Part shown: piece by piece, positions 12,291 to 21,855 of the stretch
Numbering within the stretch: the first letter of the stretch is position 1
How the letters are laid out: each line of letters begins with the position of its first letter
NCBI GenBank assembly: GCA_031002005.1
Contig: CM061919.1
Coordinates: 36,731,088 to 36,795,087 of the forward strand
Reading direction: 5' to 3'
Source: Vandiemenella viatica
Taxonomy: Eukaryota; Arthropoda; Insecta; Orthoptera; Morabidae
Length of the DNA stretch: 64,000 bases
Position numbers and translations under genes: made by a program
Notes under the pieces: model-generated
Seen by the model: only the letters and a program-made list of their open reading frames with translations
What the model was told of the DNA's origin: nothing
Databases searched by the model: none

Positions 12291-12974
12291 CGCTCTACGA
12301 TGGTCGTTGAAGCATGGAAGAAGTTTACAGTGTGGGAAACTTGCAGTGCTCACAAGTTTCCACTTCAGGCACCGCGGGATCGCCAAACACATACCTGGCA
12401 CTTGCATACCAGGCCCCTGCGGGCCAGACTGGTCGGCCTTCAAACCTCCACGACAGATGAGAAAGTTGAGCATATTCGACAACTTGTGCGTGTGGGCTGG
12501 GAAACAACCATTGATATTATTGCCTCCAAAGTTGGTATTTCACATGTGAAAGTTCACAGCATTCTTGATAATGATTTGAACATGCATCGTGTTAGTTTGC
12601 ACATGGTTCCCCTGAGCGAAAAGAAATGAGTGTGACCTTGTGCAGGGACTTGATTGAAAAGGCTGATGCAGTCGACAGCTTCCTGGTGCTTTCTTTACAA
12701 CGCTCAGCTGAAACGGCAGTCTGCTAAATGAAAGTAAAAAACCAACACCAACAAAAAAAATATTTCGCTTGGGCAGAAGCTGAGGTAAAGTAACATTGTA
12801 GGAGTATTTTGATTACCGTGGCTTGATTCATTATGAATTTATTCCTAAAGGGAAAACAGTCAGCACAGAATTGTAGACAGATGTTGTTGCTTAAGGGCGC
12901 GTCGATGACGGGGTCATTAGTGCCCAAACAATATCCGGCTAAGCAATGTGGCTTAAAATTTATGTTATTACCCT

Positions 12975-13570
12975 CTGTATGGCCGACTGTATGGGGGTCG
13001 ACCGCACAGACGGAAAATATAAATAATATACTAAAATGTTGGCTGTAAAGGGGCCATTAAAAATAAGAACTTCACAAACCATGTTTGGTTGGCTGTAAAG
13101 AGGCCAACCAGATATAAAAGCTTACAAGTAATAATACGACAAGAAAAGAAACTACATACATGGTTGAGTGGCTGTAAAATGGCCACTCATCCCACTCAAT
13201 ATTGTTGTTTTTGTGGCTTTAGGGCACGTAGAAGGCAAAGTCATTAGCGCCCTAATAATGACCAGCAAATAATATGGCTAAAAATATACTAAAATACCAT
13301 CTGCATGGTCGACTGTAAAGGAGTCGGCCATACAGACAGCTAATAAAATAGATCATAAAATCTGATGTGGCTTCAAAGCGGCCACCAGGATTTAAGACAG
13401 TACAATATCTGGCTGGCTGCAAAGGGGCCAGACGGGTTCACAAGTGGATTAAAAACACTACATGTCTCCCTGGCTGTATAGGGGGCCAGCAAGACATGAA
13501 TTATATCAGTGAAAAAAAAGTAAAAACAATGCATGTGGATGGGTGGCTGTAAAGAGGCCACCCATCTGTC
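12975..13570 (-). repeat. Stem-loop array in the LINE copy B 3' region
   Basis: About nine hairpins in 600 bp. Clean examples: 13086-13110 (TGGTTGGC / GCCAACCA, 8 bp), 13165-13189 (TGAGTGGC / GCCACTCA, 8 bp), 13305-13331 (ATGGTCGAC / GTCGGCCAT with one G-T), 13367-13385 (GTGGC / GCCAC) and 13538-13566 (GATGGGTGGC / GCCACCCATC, 10 bp). The 9-nt loop is TGTAAAGAG or a close variant, while the outer arms differ but stay complementary. The last hairpin begins eight bases after the ORF1 stop in RNA sense. Confidence 0.85.
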
Positions 13571-13573
13571 ATC

Positions 13574-14725
13574 CTACCTGTTTAGTTTCACCCGCCCCCA
13601 TTCGGGTGGGTCTTCAGTCACTGTCTGCTGAGGAACGGGACCGGGCTCGTCCACCAGCATTTCAGTTTCTTCTGGCTCCGAAGAGACGGACATCTCAGAC
13701 TCAGCGAACTCACCAAACACCTCTTTGGCTTTCTTCTTCCTCGCACTCTTTCCCTTGTTTTCCCTATAACCAGGTAACCTGTGAGGGGACGAAGAGGGAG
13801 ATTTCACAAACTGAGTCGGGTCCGTCTGCCTGAACTTCGGGCCCTGGACTTTCTGATCGCCTTCATTAGTATTGGTAGCAGAAGATGTTGCTACTCCTTT
13901 CACTGCACGTGGTGGAATTGGAGGTGCAGTGACTTTAACCGGTAATGCTGGTGGAACCTTCACTATTCCTGCTGGTGTGGTCGAGGGCGCAGACGTGTTG
14001 CTACCAACGTCCGCGGTCTTAGATGTTGCGACCTTAGCGGATTTTGAACCGCAAGTGCACTGACATGAGCAGGTTGTGCTTGTGCTCATGTCTGCAACAG
14101 TCGTCTGGGTAGCAACACTCTGCTTCCTGACGGGAGTTGAAGCCATCTTAGCAAAGCTAGTTCCGAAAGTAGGAGCGGCGAGCGTCTTGGCCTCCTCCTT
14201 TGATTCTACATAGGGTATCCGCTCCTTGGTCTTCAACTCCTGTATCTTGCGCTCTTCAAGATACACTTGACACTCCCTGCTCCAGGCGGGGTGTGAAACG
14301 GAGCAGTTGACACGAGCCTGTGGGAGCATACAACTGACACGCGGCTCGTGTGCGTCCTTCCCGCAATTACCACAGGTTGGTTTTCCTTTACATGACGCCG
14401 TCGTATGTCCGAACCGCTGACACTGGAAACAGCGCATCGGGTCCGGGACATACAGACGTACGTTCAAATTAATGTACCCCACTTTGATGTTCTTTGGCAG
14501 TACTGGAGTGTCAAACGTCAGGACGAAGGTGGCAGTCTTCTCAAGACTGCCATTTATCCTCCGTGATATCTGACGCACCTTGACCACTTTTTGATCTTCC
14601 CACTCCTTAACGAGTTCTTCGGTAGCTATGTCAATAATATCCCTACAGGTGACAACGCCTTTGCTGCTGTTCAGGGATTTGTGGAGTTCGCATGTTCTCC
14701 TAGGCACACAACGTTCCACCGCCAC
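13574..14725 (-). pseudogene. I-clade LINE ORF1, copy B: open for 383 codons, no ATG start
   Basis: Uninterrupted minus-strand frame encoding a gag-like protein. After a leader-derived N-terminus come LNSSKGVVTCRDIIDI, the RNA-binding-type segment LEKTATFVLTFDTPVLP, then a knuckle series (CFQCQRFGHTTASC, CGNCGKDAHE, NCSVSHPAWSREC), a CSCQCTCG Cys cluster, a Pro/Ala-rich linker, a basic stretch (KGKSARKKKAK) and the end DPPEWGRVKLNR. The 5' edge fuses untranslated leader to an internal ORF1 codon. The frame opens after a stop and has no ATG until well inside, so I do not call it a functional CDS. The copy after the gap (22982-23900) is frameshifted. Confidence 0.8.
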
Positions 14726-15319
14726 GCCTTACGGTGGTCGTTGAAGCATGGTAGGAGCTTACGGTGTGGGAAACTTGCGGCGTTTACAAGTTTCCAGCTC
14801 GGGCACCGCGGGTTCGCCAAACCCGTACCTGGCACTTGCGTACCAGGCCCCTGCGGGGTTGTATACAGAGATCTTAAAACTGCTATGAGATGCAATTCAA
14901 CAAACATTACCTGAACAATGGGCAGGGAATGACTAATTCTTGTTGCATGATAATGTCCCCATCACGTCTATCCATAACAGTGAAACAACACCTTGCCAAA
15001 AACAATACCAGTCTGGAACACTTTCCATATTCTCCCGATCCTGCACCACTGGATTTTTACCTGCTTCCATGGCTTAAAATGACATTAAAGGGATGATGTT
15101 TGGCTGATTTGTCAGAAGTGATTGAAAATGTGTCGAAGCAGCTGAAAGAACTTTCAAAAACTGGCTTTCAGGAGTGTTTCCAACAATGGTATGAATTGTG
15201 GAATAATTGCGTAGAAGCAGGACGAGAATATTTTGAAGTAAAATAAGGTAAAAATGTTACACATACTTTCAATAAATTTTTACTAACCAATTATGGGAAC
15301 TTTTTGATACTATCTCATA

Positions 15320-15660
15320 TTTCACCTCCAGAATATTTTACCCAGAAAAAAATCCACCATTCTATACGTAATTTCAGGATTACATGTCCTTGTGATATCC
15401 TTTGGGTCATTAATGCAGTGGTTTACAGCTGCCTTCTGCATCCCATGCCAATGATCATTTCTAATTAGCCCATCTTTAGGAGCCATTTCAAACCCCAAAG
15501 GCAAGAGAGTACTGCAGACCTCTATTCGCTCTTCTGCCGGCTCCTTTTATGAGGATGTTGGCAAGAACTGGCTATCTCCTTATACTGGGAATCATTTAGT
15601 CACCAGGGTCTCATCTGCGCAAACAGCGTGCATCACATGAAGGAGATATTGACGTTTGGT
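15320..15660 (-). mobile_element. RTE (BovB-like) LINE 5' leader
   Basis: Minus-strand sequence that, after excision of mariner element 2, runs straight into the endonuclease start at 6474. It contains segments that I recognise as the conserved BovB/RTE leader (CTCTCTTGCCTTTGGGGTTT, the CACTGCATTAATGACCC block, and AAATATTCTGGAGGTGAAA next to the junction). The 5' end is not sharp; I place it near 15660. Identification is from memory of RTE leader sequences. Confidence 0.65.
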
Positions 15661-16190
15661 TGGAAGCAGTAAATATAGACCCTCTAGCCCTTACACCATG
15701 ATTTATAGCTAATCTCTCAAATAAACATATCTGTTTGGTTCCTAATCTACATATTTACTAGATAAACAGAAACAAAAACAATCAAATTTGGGCTTTCATT
15801 CCAATCCTAAGTGAGCAAACTTATTGTCTGACAATACACTGCATGAATGAAGTGTCTAAATTTAATAGTATCATTTCAGGACGTAGAGGAAGAAGCAGAC
15901 TTATCTAGAAGAAAATTCATAGGTTTCAGCTACTTCTAAAATGCTTCAAATTTTTTAATCTGAAAATAAGAACAAAACATTTTGGATGAGTTGTTTCTTT
16001 TGCATTTCGTGCCATTTATTGTATTTTTTCAGACATACAACAACTCTGAAAGCCCAAAAAATTTTGAATAATTCTGTCACCCTGCTGATTTGTGTGTGTA
16101 TTTTTTCTATCAAGCAATGGTTTCCCTTTCTTTACTTAAATATTAATTAGATGATGATGACAATGAACCTGCCATTAAGCACTGAAAAAA
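15661..16190. other. No gene recognised
   Basis: AT-rich, no coding signal or clear repeat boundary. Present again at about 24935-25465 in the repeated block. Confidence 0.5.
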
Positions 16191-16289
16191 GATAGGATAG
16201 GGGAAAATAACAGATCACTTATAACAGATGAAGGCAGGAGGGCAAAATGAACACAAGAAAAAACAAAACAAACACACTTCACAATATTT

Positions 16290-16590
16290 CGGTTGGTATA
16301 TTAGTAATGCAAGAGGTGTGACATATATAACTGTCACAAGGATGAATGGCCACAGGCAAACAGATTATACTGTCAAGCCTGACCATTCAGTCCATGCCAG
16401 CTCACATGATTGTAATGACCTTAACACCTGCTTTACGATTAGAGCTGTCAGACAATATTACCATGGGAACTGTCTGTCCTATCAACACATCCTAGACACC
16501 AGACATAGCCCTGGTCTCAACCTTCACTACAACCCAACCTGTAAACATGTCACTTACAATTTTAGAGTCTATATTGCTAATCATTGATTC
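16290..16590 (+). pseudogene. Penelope-like element, GIY-YIG endonuclease-region relic
   Basis: Plus-strand open frame whose peptide RMNGHRQTDYTVKPDHSVHA, then FTIRAVRQYYHGN and YQHILDTRHSPGLNLH, matches the C-terminal region of the Penelope-like protein at 38640-38960 (RMNGLQQTVYTNNEAHPV, ILDTSHPPGLNL). In that family the region carries a GIY-YIG nuclease. The catalytic Tyr/Arg signature itself is degraded here. The frame also includes a non-homologous N-terminal stretch from the element end and is not a host gene. Copy at 25565-25862. Confidence 0.6.
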
Positions 16591-16639
16591 ATCGGTAAGC
16601 ACATTACTTGAGAACATCTAGACTGATTCAGCCATTTTT

Positions 16640-16880
16640 TTCTTAAATCTTTGTAATAGTCTGAATAATCTTTTTAGAAAAAGAAAAATTGGAAAAGTTG
16701 TCTGGAAAATTAGAAAATTGTCCAGAAAATTAATAAAAAACTGAAAGTGCTTTTTTCTATGCACCAATATGGCTAATTTTTTAATGTTCATGTTAGTCTG
16801 AATTAGGTTTTTAGAGAAACAAAAATGGGGAAAAGTGTGTGGAAAATTCAGTAAAAAAATTAAAGTGCTAAATGGTTTTT
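16640..16880 (+). repeat. Two diverged tandem units of about 135 bp
   Basis: Two successive blocks share the order TAGTCTGAAT, TTTTTAGA, a GGAAAAG-type stretch, GGAAAATT, AAAGTGC. Identity is partial. No coding potential. Repeated at about 25920-26150. Confidence 0.5.
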
Positions 16881-17249
16881 TTTTTTTTTTTTTATGAACT
16901 CAAGGCCGTAACTTATGATTCAAATGATGGATACGTGAGATTGTTTTTTCTTATGCTCCTGGGATGGAAGTACGAGTAACTCAATTGAATGTTTTCTATT
17001 GAAAAAAAACTGGAAGATCTGGAGAAAAATTTAAAAAATGCATTCCAGCCTAATATAAAAGTACCATTGGTTTCTGTGTTACTTTGCGATCTGTCAAACA
17101 CATGTAGTTATTTTATTTCTATTCCACTGACATTAATCGAGGGTATGTGCTTGGTGATATCAAACAAGGTATTAGCACAATTAGGCACAACAGTACACAA
17201 TTGTTTGTGTGCAAGACACATTTAAACAAGGGTTGAAATGCAAATAACA

Positions 17250-17630
17250 AAATGACTGATGCATTGAGAGGATTAATTCAAAGAAACGTTCCGCTGTTGA
17301 ATTGGCAACAAAAATATGCATGTAACATGCAAATGAAAGTTGTGAATGATGGAACTAATGGGATTTTACTTTTGGATGCTCCCAACGGAACTGGAAAAAA
17401 AGTTTTTTATCTCATTTATTTTGGCAATGATTCACCTGCAGAATGAAATTGCACTTGCACTTCATTAGGATTTGCAGCTACAGTGTTGGAAGGTGGTCAA
17501 ACAATTCATTTAGCATTCAAGTTGCCATTGAATATGCAAATCAATGAAACTCCAACATGAACCTTTCGAAGAACTGTGATGGCCAAAGTTTAGCACCAAA
17601 TATACATTGATCATTTTGTGTATTAATTAC
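17250..17630 (+). pseudogene. Helitron helicase (Pif1-type) fragment
   Basis: Peptide with a Walker A motif in Helitron context: NGILLLDAPNGTGKK. After a frameshift it continues AATVLEGGQTIHLAFKLPLN and MQINETPT, the helicase segment downstream of Walker A in Helitron RepHel proteins. In this copy seven A's after GGAACTGG shift the frame; the copy at 26530 has six and reads on as FFISFILAMIHLQNEIALAL. Only about 120 codons of the helicase survive. It is unrelated to the end structures of H1. Confidence 0.75.
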
Positions 17631-17639
17631 AGGAGTTGG

Positions 17640-17960
17640 AGGGGAAGCAAAGGAGGTCAACCAGATTTGTTTGTGGATGATATCACACAATCAGTAACAA
17701 TTTTATAACAAAAAGCTAGGTTGGGATTTTCTGAGAGGTAGGATGTGGATGAAAAGTGCTGGGAATGTATGGTAATATATTGGTGATAATTCTAGGATGG
17801 GTATTGGTAGATAAATAAAGAGTAGTACATGGAAGTGAAGAGACGACTATGACCATATGCTGGCATTTGATCTCAGACATAAGGGACAAGGAAATGCATA
17901 TTACTTAGGCTTTAGACTTTTTGATCAAAGTTTTTTATTATACAATAATTAATTTTAAAA
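17640..17960 (+). pseudogene. CR1-like LINE ORF2 C-terminal relic
   Basis: The segment DDYDHMLAFDLRHKGQGNAY parallels DDHDHKLALDFRHKGVGRFS in the CR1-like element at 60360-60420. The preceding 200 bp align loosely with the region upstream of it. Short and degenerate. Copy at about 26905-27230. Confidence 0.5.
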
Positions 17961-18987
17961 AAGTTTGTAGGAGACGAGTGGCTAGTAACAAAACCATAGA
18001 TGGCACACACTCATATATCTGTGGTCTAAATCTGTTATTTTATGTACCTTTAGTCATTTTATTTATATGTAACAAATTCAGGTGGCAAGGTTAAATGAGC
18101 TTCATTTTTCTCTGGTATAAACAAGAAGTCACCGGAAATACTGAATGGTCTTGTAGCTTAGTAGTAAATTTGCAATTCCATGTTCCATGCTGAACACCCA
18201 CACAGTCAAATATTTTTATTGCTTTTGCTTTGTTCATAAGAGTACACTATAAAGCTACATGGATCAGCATCTAGCGAAACAGAGGTGGAATCATCAACAC
18301 AAAATACCAACAATTAACTTTGCCGTGAACACATGTGATGATCATATGGTTATATTATGGACTATTATATAGTATGCAAGTATATTAATATGCATACTCC
18401 TTGTGATTGGGTTACATTCGTGATCCTTTTGTTTTGAGATGTTGTTGGTTGCCAGGAGTGACATGTCTAAAGCCTATATGGTAGAGGCATTATATTAAGT
18501 TTGTAAGTTGAATATGCGGATTGAGAAATATTAATATGAGAAGTCCGATTTAAAGATTAACGGTCATATTATCAACTGGTGTTGGTGGAAGTTGTTAAAC
18601 CATTAACAGAATAAATAAAAGTTTTACCAGTACAATTAATGACTTATGCATCGGTTCATAGGTAGATGCTAGCTATATAAAAATATAAGATAAATGTGAA
18701 AAGTGGAAACTACATACATAAGTAAGCAAGAATAAATCACCCCACACACAGAGTACAAGTTCACCCCCCCCCCCCCCCTCTATTTCTCTTGCCTCAAACT
18801 ACAATGAATGGAGGGCTTATTTTTGCTATCTTCTTTTAAAAAAAGAGAAAATTTATAAGAATTATTTAATGATAATTGATCAATCTATGTTTCTTAAATG
18901 TGTTAATTTGTTATGGCCAGTCTGTAAAACCAAGACAGTTCAGGTTAACTTTTCACCTTCTGCAGTTATATATTTATTTCTCTGTTT
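17961..18987. other. No gene recognised
   Basis: AT-rich with a 15-base C run at about 18764-18778. The C run and its flank differ between this copy and the one at about 28020-28065, including an inserted ATAAATCACC-like duplication there, as expected at a hard-to-read homopolymer. Confidence 0.5.
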
Positions 18988-19284
18988 ATATGGAAAGGAC
19001 AGATGAAACACCCAACATTCAACAAAGTTGAAGGGAGGAGGGCAGCAACAACACATAACAACACACAAACAAAGAAAATACAATAGAATATAAATAGAAC
19101 ACAATGTATGATTTTGAGTGGCTGCGTCGAATGTAAGTCTTGCGCAAGCCCAGCCACTTACACTTGAAGAAGGGTTTTAGCACGAAATATTATATTTTCT
19201 TTGTTTGTGTGTTGTTTTGTGATGTTGCTGCCCTCCTCCCTTCAACTTTGGTGATTGTTGGGTGTTTCATCTGTCCTTTCATAT
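18988..19284. repeat. Foldback sequence with ~92-bp inverted arms
   Basis: Left arm 18988-19080 and right arm 19193-19284 are reverse complements with few mismatches (for example AAGTTGAAGGGAGGAGGGCA in the left arm). The 110-bp centre has a further hairpin AGTGGCTG...CAGCCACT and the motif TTGAAGAAGG...CACGAAAT, which resembles the core of sequences found at Penelope-like ends. Repeated at about 28280-28577. Confidence 0.7.
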
Positions 19285-19857
19285 AAATATTGCCTCGCAG
19301 CATTTCTTTCCTTTCATTGTTACATATATTATTTCTCTGTTTAATACAGTTTACAAATTCTGTGAATTTAAATTTGTTCTCAGAGAATAGTTTTTGTTAA
19401 TTATTGTCACTGCAGGACTGAGATAGGGTGCTGACAATCAATTATTGAGGGAGCAAACTATATGAGAAGCAATATAAACATGTAATCTTTCAACCTTGTA
19501 TATGACAGAAATGATTAAGGTTACAAACCAAAATATTGTGAAGCATTTTTTTTTTTGTGTTTGTCTGGCCCTATTGCTGTCATCTGTGGTAAGTGACAGG
19601 TGATTTTCCCAATCCTATCTTATTTTCAGTTCTTAACAGCTGCTTTACTGTCACCATTATAGATTTTTTTAAATGTAATACAGGTTAGTGAAAAATGATC
19701 AGTATATGAAATCGTGAACTTTTTGTCTGTAATTTCAAGAATCATTAAAAATGATGTAACAATGCTTTCCCAACCTCACTCCATGGGAGAAGATTTGTGC
19801 AAACTGACAGCTGATTAAACTCTGTAAAATCAAACTACTGATAAATTTGCAACTTAC

Positions 19858-20128
19858 AGATGTCCACCCTGGTGCAGACTGTCAGATAAGGCCCTTCTCA
19901 ACGTGTTATCACGGTCAAAGACGCCCCAGGTCGCCTGCATTGCTGAATCGAGTAGGCAGTCACCAGCAGAGCGATTCCAAAGTGCATACAGGCGGGATCC
20001 TAACCTCACTGTCACTTCCAGTGACCAGTTGAGGGCTGCTGGCTCTGACTCTAGCTGCTGCTGTGCATCTCGGTCCAGAAGCTCATCAAAGAGCTGCTCC
20101 TGTACTGACTGCGGCAAGTCTTCTACCT
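19858..20128 (-). CDS. trbd: Trabid (ZRANB1) OTU catalytic exon, left-contig copy
   Basis: 271-bp exon of the K29/K33-preferring deubiquitinase Trabid. It encodes VEDLPQSVQEQLFDELLDRD, then LNWSLEVTVRLGSRLYALWN and RSAGDCLLDSAMQATWG, ending LHQGGHL. The Cys of GDCLLDS (codon 19956-19958) is the OTU catalytic nucleophile. Splice sites: acceptor AG just above 20128 and donor GTAAGT just below 19858, with phase 1 entry and phase 2 exit. The G + AG codon joins in phase with the exon at 37712-37911. Both exons are on the minus strand, so this gene runs right to left. The exon is intact, with no indel. It appears again at 29149-29419 because of the contig overlap; the gene should have one. Confidence 0.9.
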
Positions 20129-20855
20129 CTATCAGAAATTATAGTCAGTTAAAACCAACAATAAGATCTGAATACAAAATTCACACAGAAATTCCACAGA
20201 AAAACACTAGAATTCAGGAACAGTTAAATTAGATATTCAAACCAATTAATTATTCAGGTACTCTAATAACACACAGACAATATTACATCCCCCTTGCAAT
20301 GTTTCTTTCCATATTTTATTTCTTCAAATGGTGTTACCTTTACAAAGTTAACTTCCATCACTACATTGATCGCACACATAATTGGAACTTTTCACTATGG
20401 CCATGGAGTTGAAGCGAATACTGAAGTAGAAACTAATGTTAAAATTTTGGAGCAAATGTTGTTCTAACTTTTCACCCTACAACACATAAAACTTTAAGCA
20501 AGTGGTCCACAAATGGTGGCATCATAAAATACATAATAAAAGCAGTACTAAGCAATAACATGTGTAAAGTGTGTCAACTGAGCAAAGAATTATTTTTGGG
20601 ATTAAAGTCACATTCACTGCAGCAATCAAATTCTTTTAAATTTGTTTTCCTGTGCAATTTGTAATTTACAAATTATATATAAAATTAACAGCTTAATTTT
20701 AGATTTCTAATGATATTTCAAAAATGTTTATGACACCACCATATTTCACAAGATAGCTATAATATATTTTGAAACTCACTACAACTATCACATATAAACA
20801 TGAATCTTTTCATTGTGACATTATAACATAACAGCTTTCTATGCATGCATAAAAA
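20129..20855. other. Trabid intron sequence up to the contig end
   Basis: AT-rich, no coding signal. The contig ends here and the sequence stops at an A run before the N gap. It matches 29420-30148. Confidence 0.6.
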
Positions 20856-21855
20856 NNNNNNNNNNNNNNNNNNNNNNNNNNNNNNNNNNNNNNNNNNNNN
20901 NNNNNNNNNNNNNNNNNNNNNNNNNNNNNNNNNNNNNNNNNNNNNNNNNNNNNNNNNNNNNNNNNNNNNNNNNNNNNNNNNNNNNNNNNNNNNNNNNNNN
21001 NNNNNNNNNNNNNNNNNNNNNNNNNNNNNNNNNNNNNNNNNNNNNNNNNNNNNNNNNNNNNNNNNNNNNNNNNNNNNNNNNNNNNNNNNNNNNNNNNNNN
21101 NNNNNNNNNNNNNNNNNNNNNNNNNNNNNNNNNNNNNNNNNNNNNNNNNNNNNNNNNNNNNNNNNNNNNNNNNNNNNNNNNNNNNNNNNNNNNNNNNNNN
21201 NNNNNNNNNNNNNNNNNNNNNNNNNNNNNNNNNNNNNNNNNNNNNNNNNNNNNNNNNNNNNNNNNNNNNNNNNNNNNNNNNNNNNNNNNNNNNNNNNNNN
21301 NNNNNNNNNNNNNNNNNNNNNNNNNNNNNNNNNNNNNNNNNNNNNNNNNNNNNNNNNNNNNNNNNNNNNNNNNNNNNNNNNNNNNNNNNNNNNNNNNNNN
21401 NNNNNNNNNNNNNNNNNNNNNNNNNNNNNNNNNNNNNNNNNNNNNNNNNNNNNNNNNNNNNNNNNNNNNNNNNNNNNNNNNNNNNNNNNNNNNNNNNNNN
21501 NNNNNNNNNNNNNNNNNNNNNNNNNNNNNNNNNNNNNNNNNNNNNNNNNNNNNNNNNNNNNNNNNNNNNNNNNNNNNNNNNNNNNNNNNNNNNNNNNNNN
21601 NNNNNNNNNNNNNNNNNNNNNNNNNNNNNNNNNNNNNNNNNNNNNNNNNNNNNNNNNNNNNNNNNNNNNNNNNNNNNNNNNNNNNNNNNNNNNNNNNNNN
21701 NNNNNNNNNNNNNNNNNNNNNNNNNNNNNNNNNNNNNNNNNNNNNNNNNNNNNNNNNNNNNNNNNNNNNNNNNNNNNNNNNNNNNNNNNNNNNNNNNNNN
21801 NNNNNNNNNNNNNNNNNNNNNNNNNNNNNNNNNNNNNNNNNNNNNNNNNNNNNNN
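20856..21855. other. Assembly gap, exactly 1000 N
   Basis: A round-number N run, hence a placeholder of unknown true size. The sequence before it (12561-20855) and after it (21856-30148) is the same ~8.3 kb, so the true gap is probably negative (an overlap). Open frames reported across the N's are meaningless. Confidence 0.97.

Larger units (their letters stand above)
6847..12426 (-). mobile_element. I-clade LINE, copy A, near full length, decayed
   Basis: Non-LTR retrotransposon on the minus strand: 5' end at 12426, 3' end at 6847 with a tail of CAA repeats (TGTTGTTGTTG on the plus strand). A GACTGG duplication (6841-6846, 12427-12432) brackets it inside the mariner transposase. It holds a CCHC gag-like ORF1, an endonuclease/RT/RNase H ORF2 and a 3' region of stem-loops. 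The 5' leader carries a 9-bp perfect hairpin (GGAAACTTG at 12335-12343, CAAGTTTCC at 12353-12361). Copy B at 12882 has the same ends. I place it in the I clade from the three-knuckle gag and the RNase H domain. Confidence 0.85.
12882..14858 (-). mobile_element. I-clade LINE, copy B, short derivative without ORF2
   Basis: Same family and orientation as copy A, with 5' end at 14858 and 3' tail at 12882. An 11-bp target duplication with one mismatch (TTGTAGACAGA 12871-12881, TTGTATACAGA 14859-14869) places it inside the mariner transposase. Only 1977 bp remain: 5' leader, most of ORF1 and the stem-loop 3' region. ORF2 is wholly missing, joined just after the ORF1 end, and roughly 600 bp of the ORF1 start seen in copy A are also gone. 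The leader keeps the 9-bp hairpin (GGAAACTTG 14769-14777, CAAGTTTCC 14787-14795). Confidence 0.88.
6668..15246 (+). pseudogene. mariner transposase pseudogene (element 2), three pieces
   Basis: Pieces at 6668-6846, 12433-12881 and 14870-15246. Piece 1 starts MSSSEQHGNIKFCVLLEKS and runs to DIRTG. Piece 2 continues TTDEKVEHIRQLVRVGWE, then TLCRDLIEKADA, WCFLYNAQLKRQSAKW and YRGLIHYEFIPKGKTVS. Piece 3 has YSPDPAPLDFYLLPWLK and ends NCVEAGREYFEVK before a TAA at 15244-15246. Frameshifts, in-frame stops and the insertions make it non-functional. The order and spacing match a DD34D mariner transposase, and the third catalytic Asp is in PLDFY. Confidence 0.85.
6475..15317 (+). mobile_element. mariner element 2, split by two LINE insertions
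   Basis: The left end (CGAGGTAGGGTCAAAAAGTT) and the reverse-complemented right end (TGAGATAGTATCAAAAAGTT) are matching inverted repeats with TA on both outer sides (6473-6474, 15318-15319). Removing the two LINEs at 6847-12426 and 12882-14858 and one copy of each target duplication leaves 372 + 449 + 448 = 1269 bp, the size of a complete mariner. The element lies in the 5' part of the minus-strand RTE LINE. The second half of this structure is repeated after the gap (21856-24591). Confidence 0.9.
16191..19620. repeat. Inverted Penelope-like ends bracketing a relic-rich segment
   Basis: 16191-16264 and the reverse complement of 19551-19620 are similar (GATAGGATAGGGGAAAATAA against GATAGGATTGGGAAAATCAC, followed in both by ACAGATGA). 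The same terminal sequence brackets the better-preserved Penelope-like element at 38268-40348. The segment between contains GIY-YIG, Helitron and CR1 relics, so it is not a single intact element. Confidence 0.5.

Noticed and set aside
12975..13570. CRISPR-like array
   Set aside because: The repeated unit is a short loop with variable complementary arms, spacing is irregular, the context is a LINE 3' region in an arthropod genome, and there are no cas genes.
13574..14725. Novel host CCHC zinc-finger gene of 383 aa
   Set aside because: Shares ends, hairpins and ORF1 sequence with the adjacent I-clade LINE, has no ATG start, and is bracketed by a target duplication.
16228..16587. Conserved small host gene of 119 aa, seen twice
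   Set aside because: The second copy is the contig overlap, and the peptide matches the Penelope-like protein at 38640-38960.
18140..18240. tRNA-derived SINE (box A-like TAGCTTAGTAGT)
   Set aside because: No matching B box at the right distance and no tRNA fold; single short resemblance.
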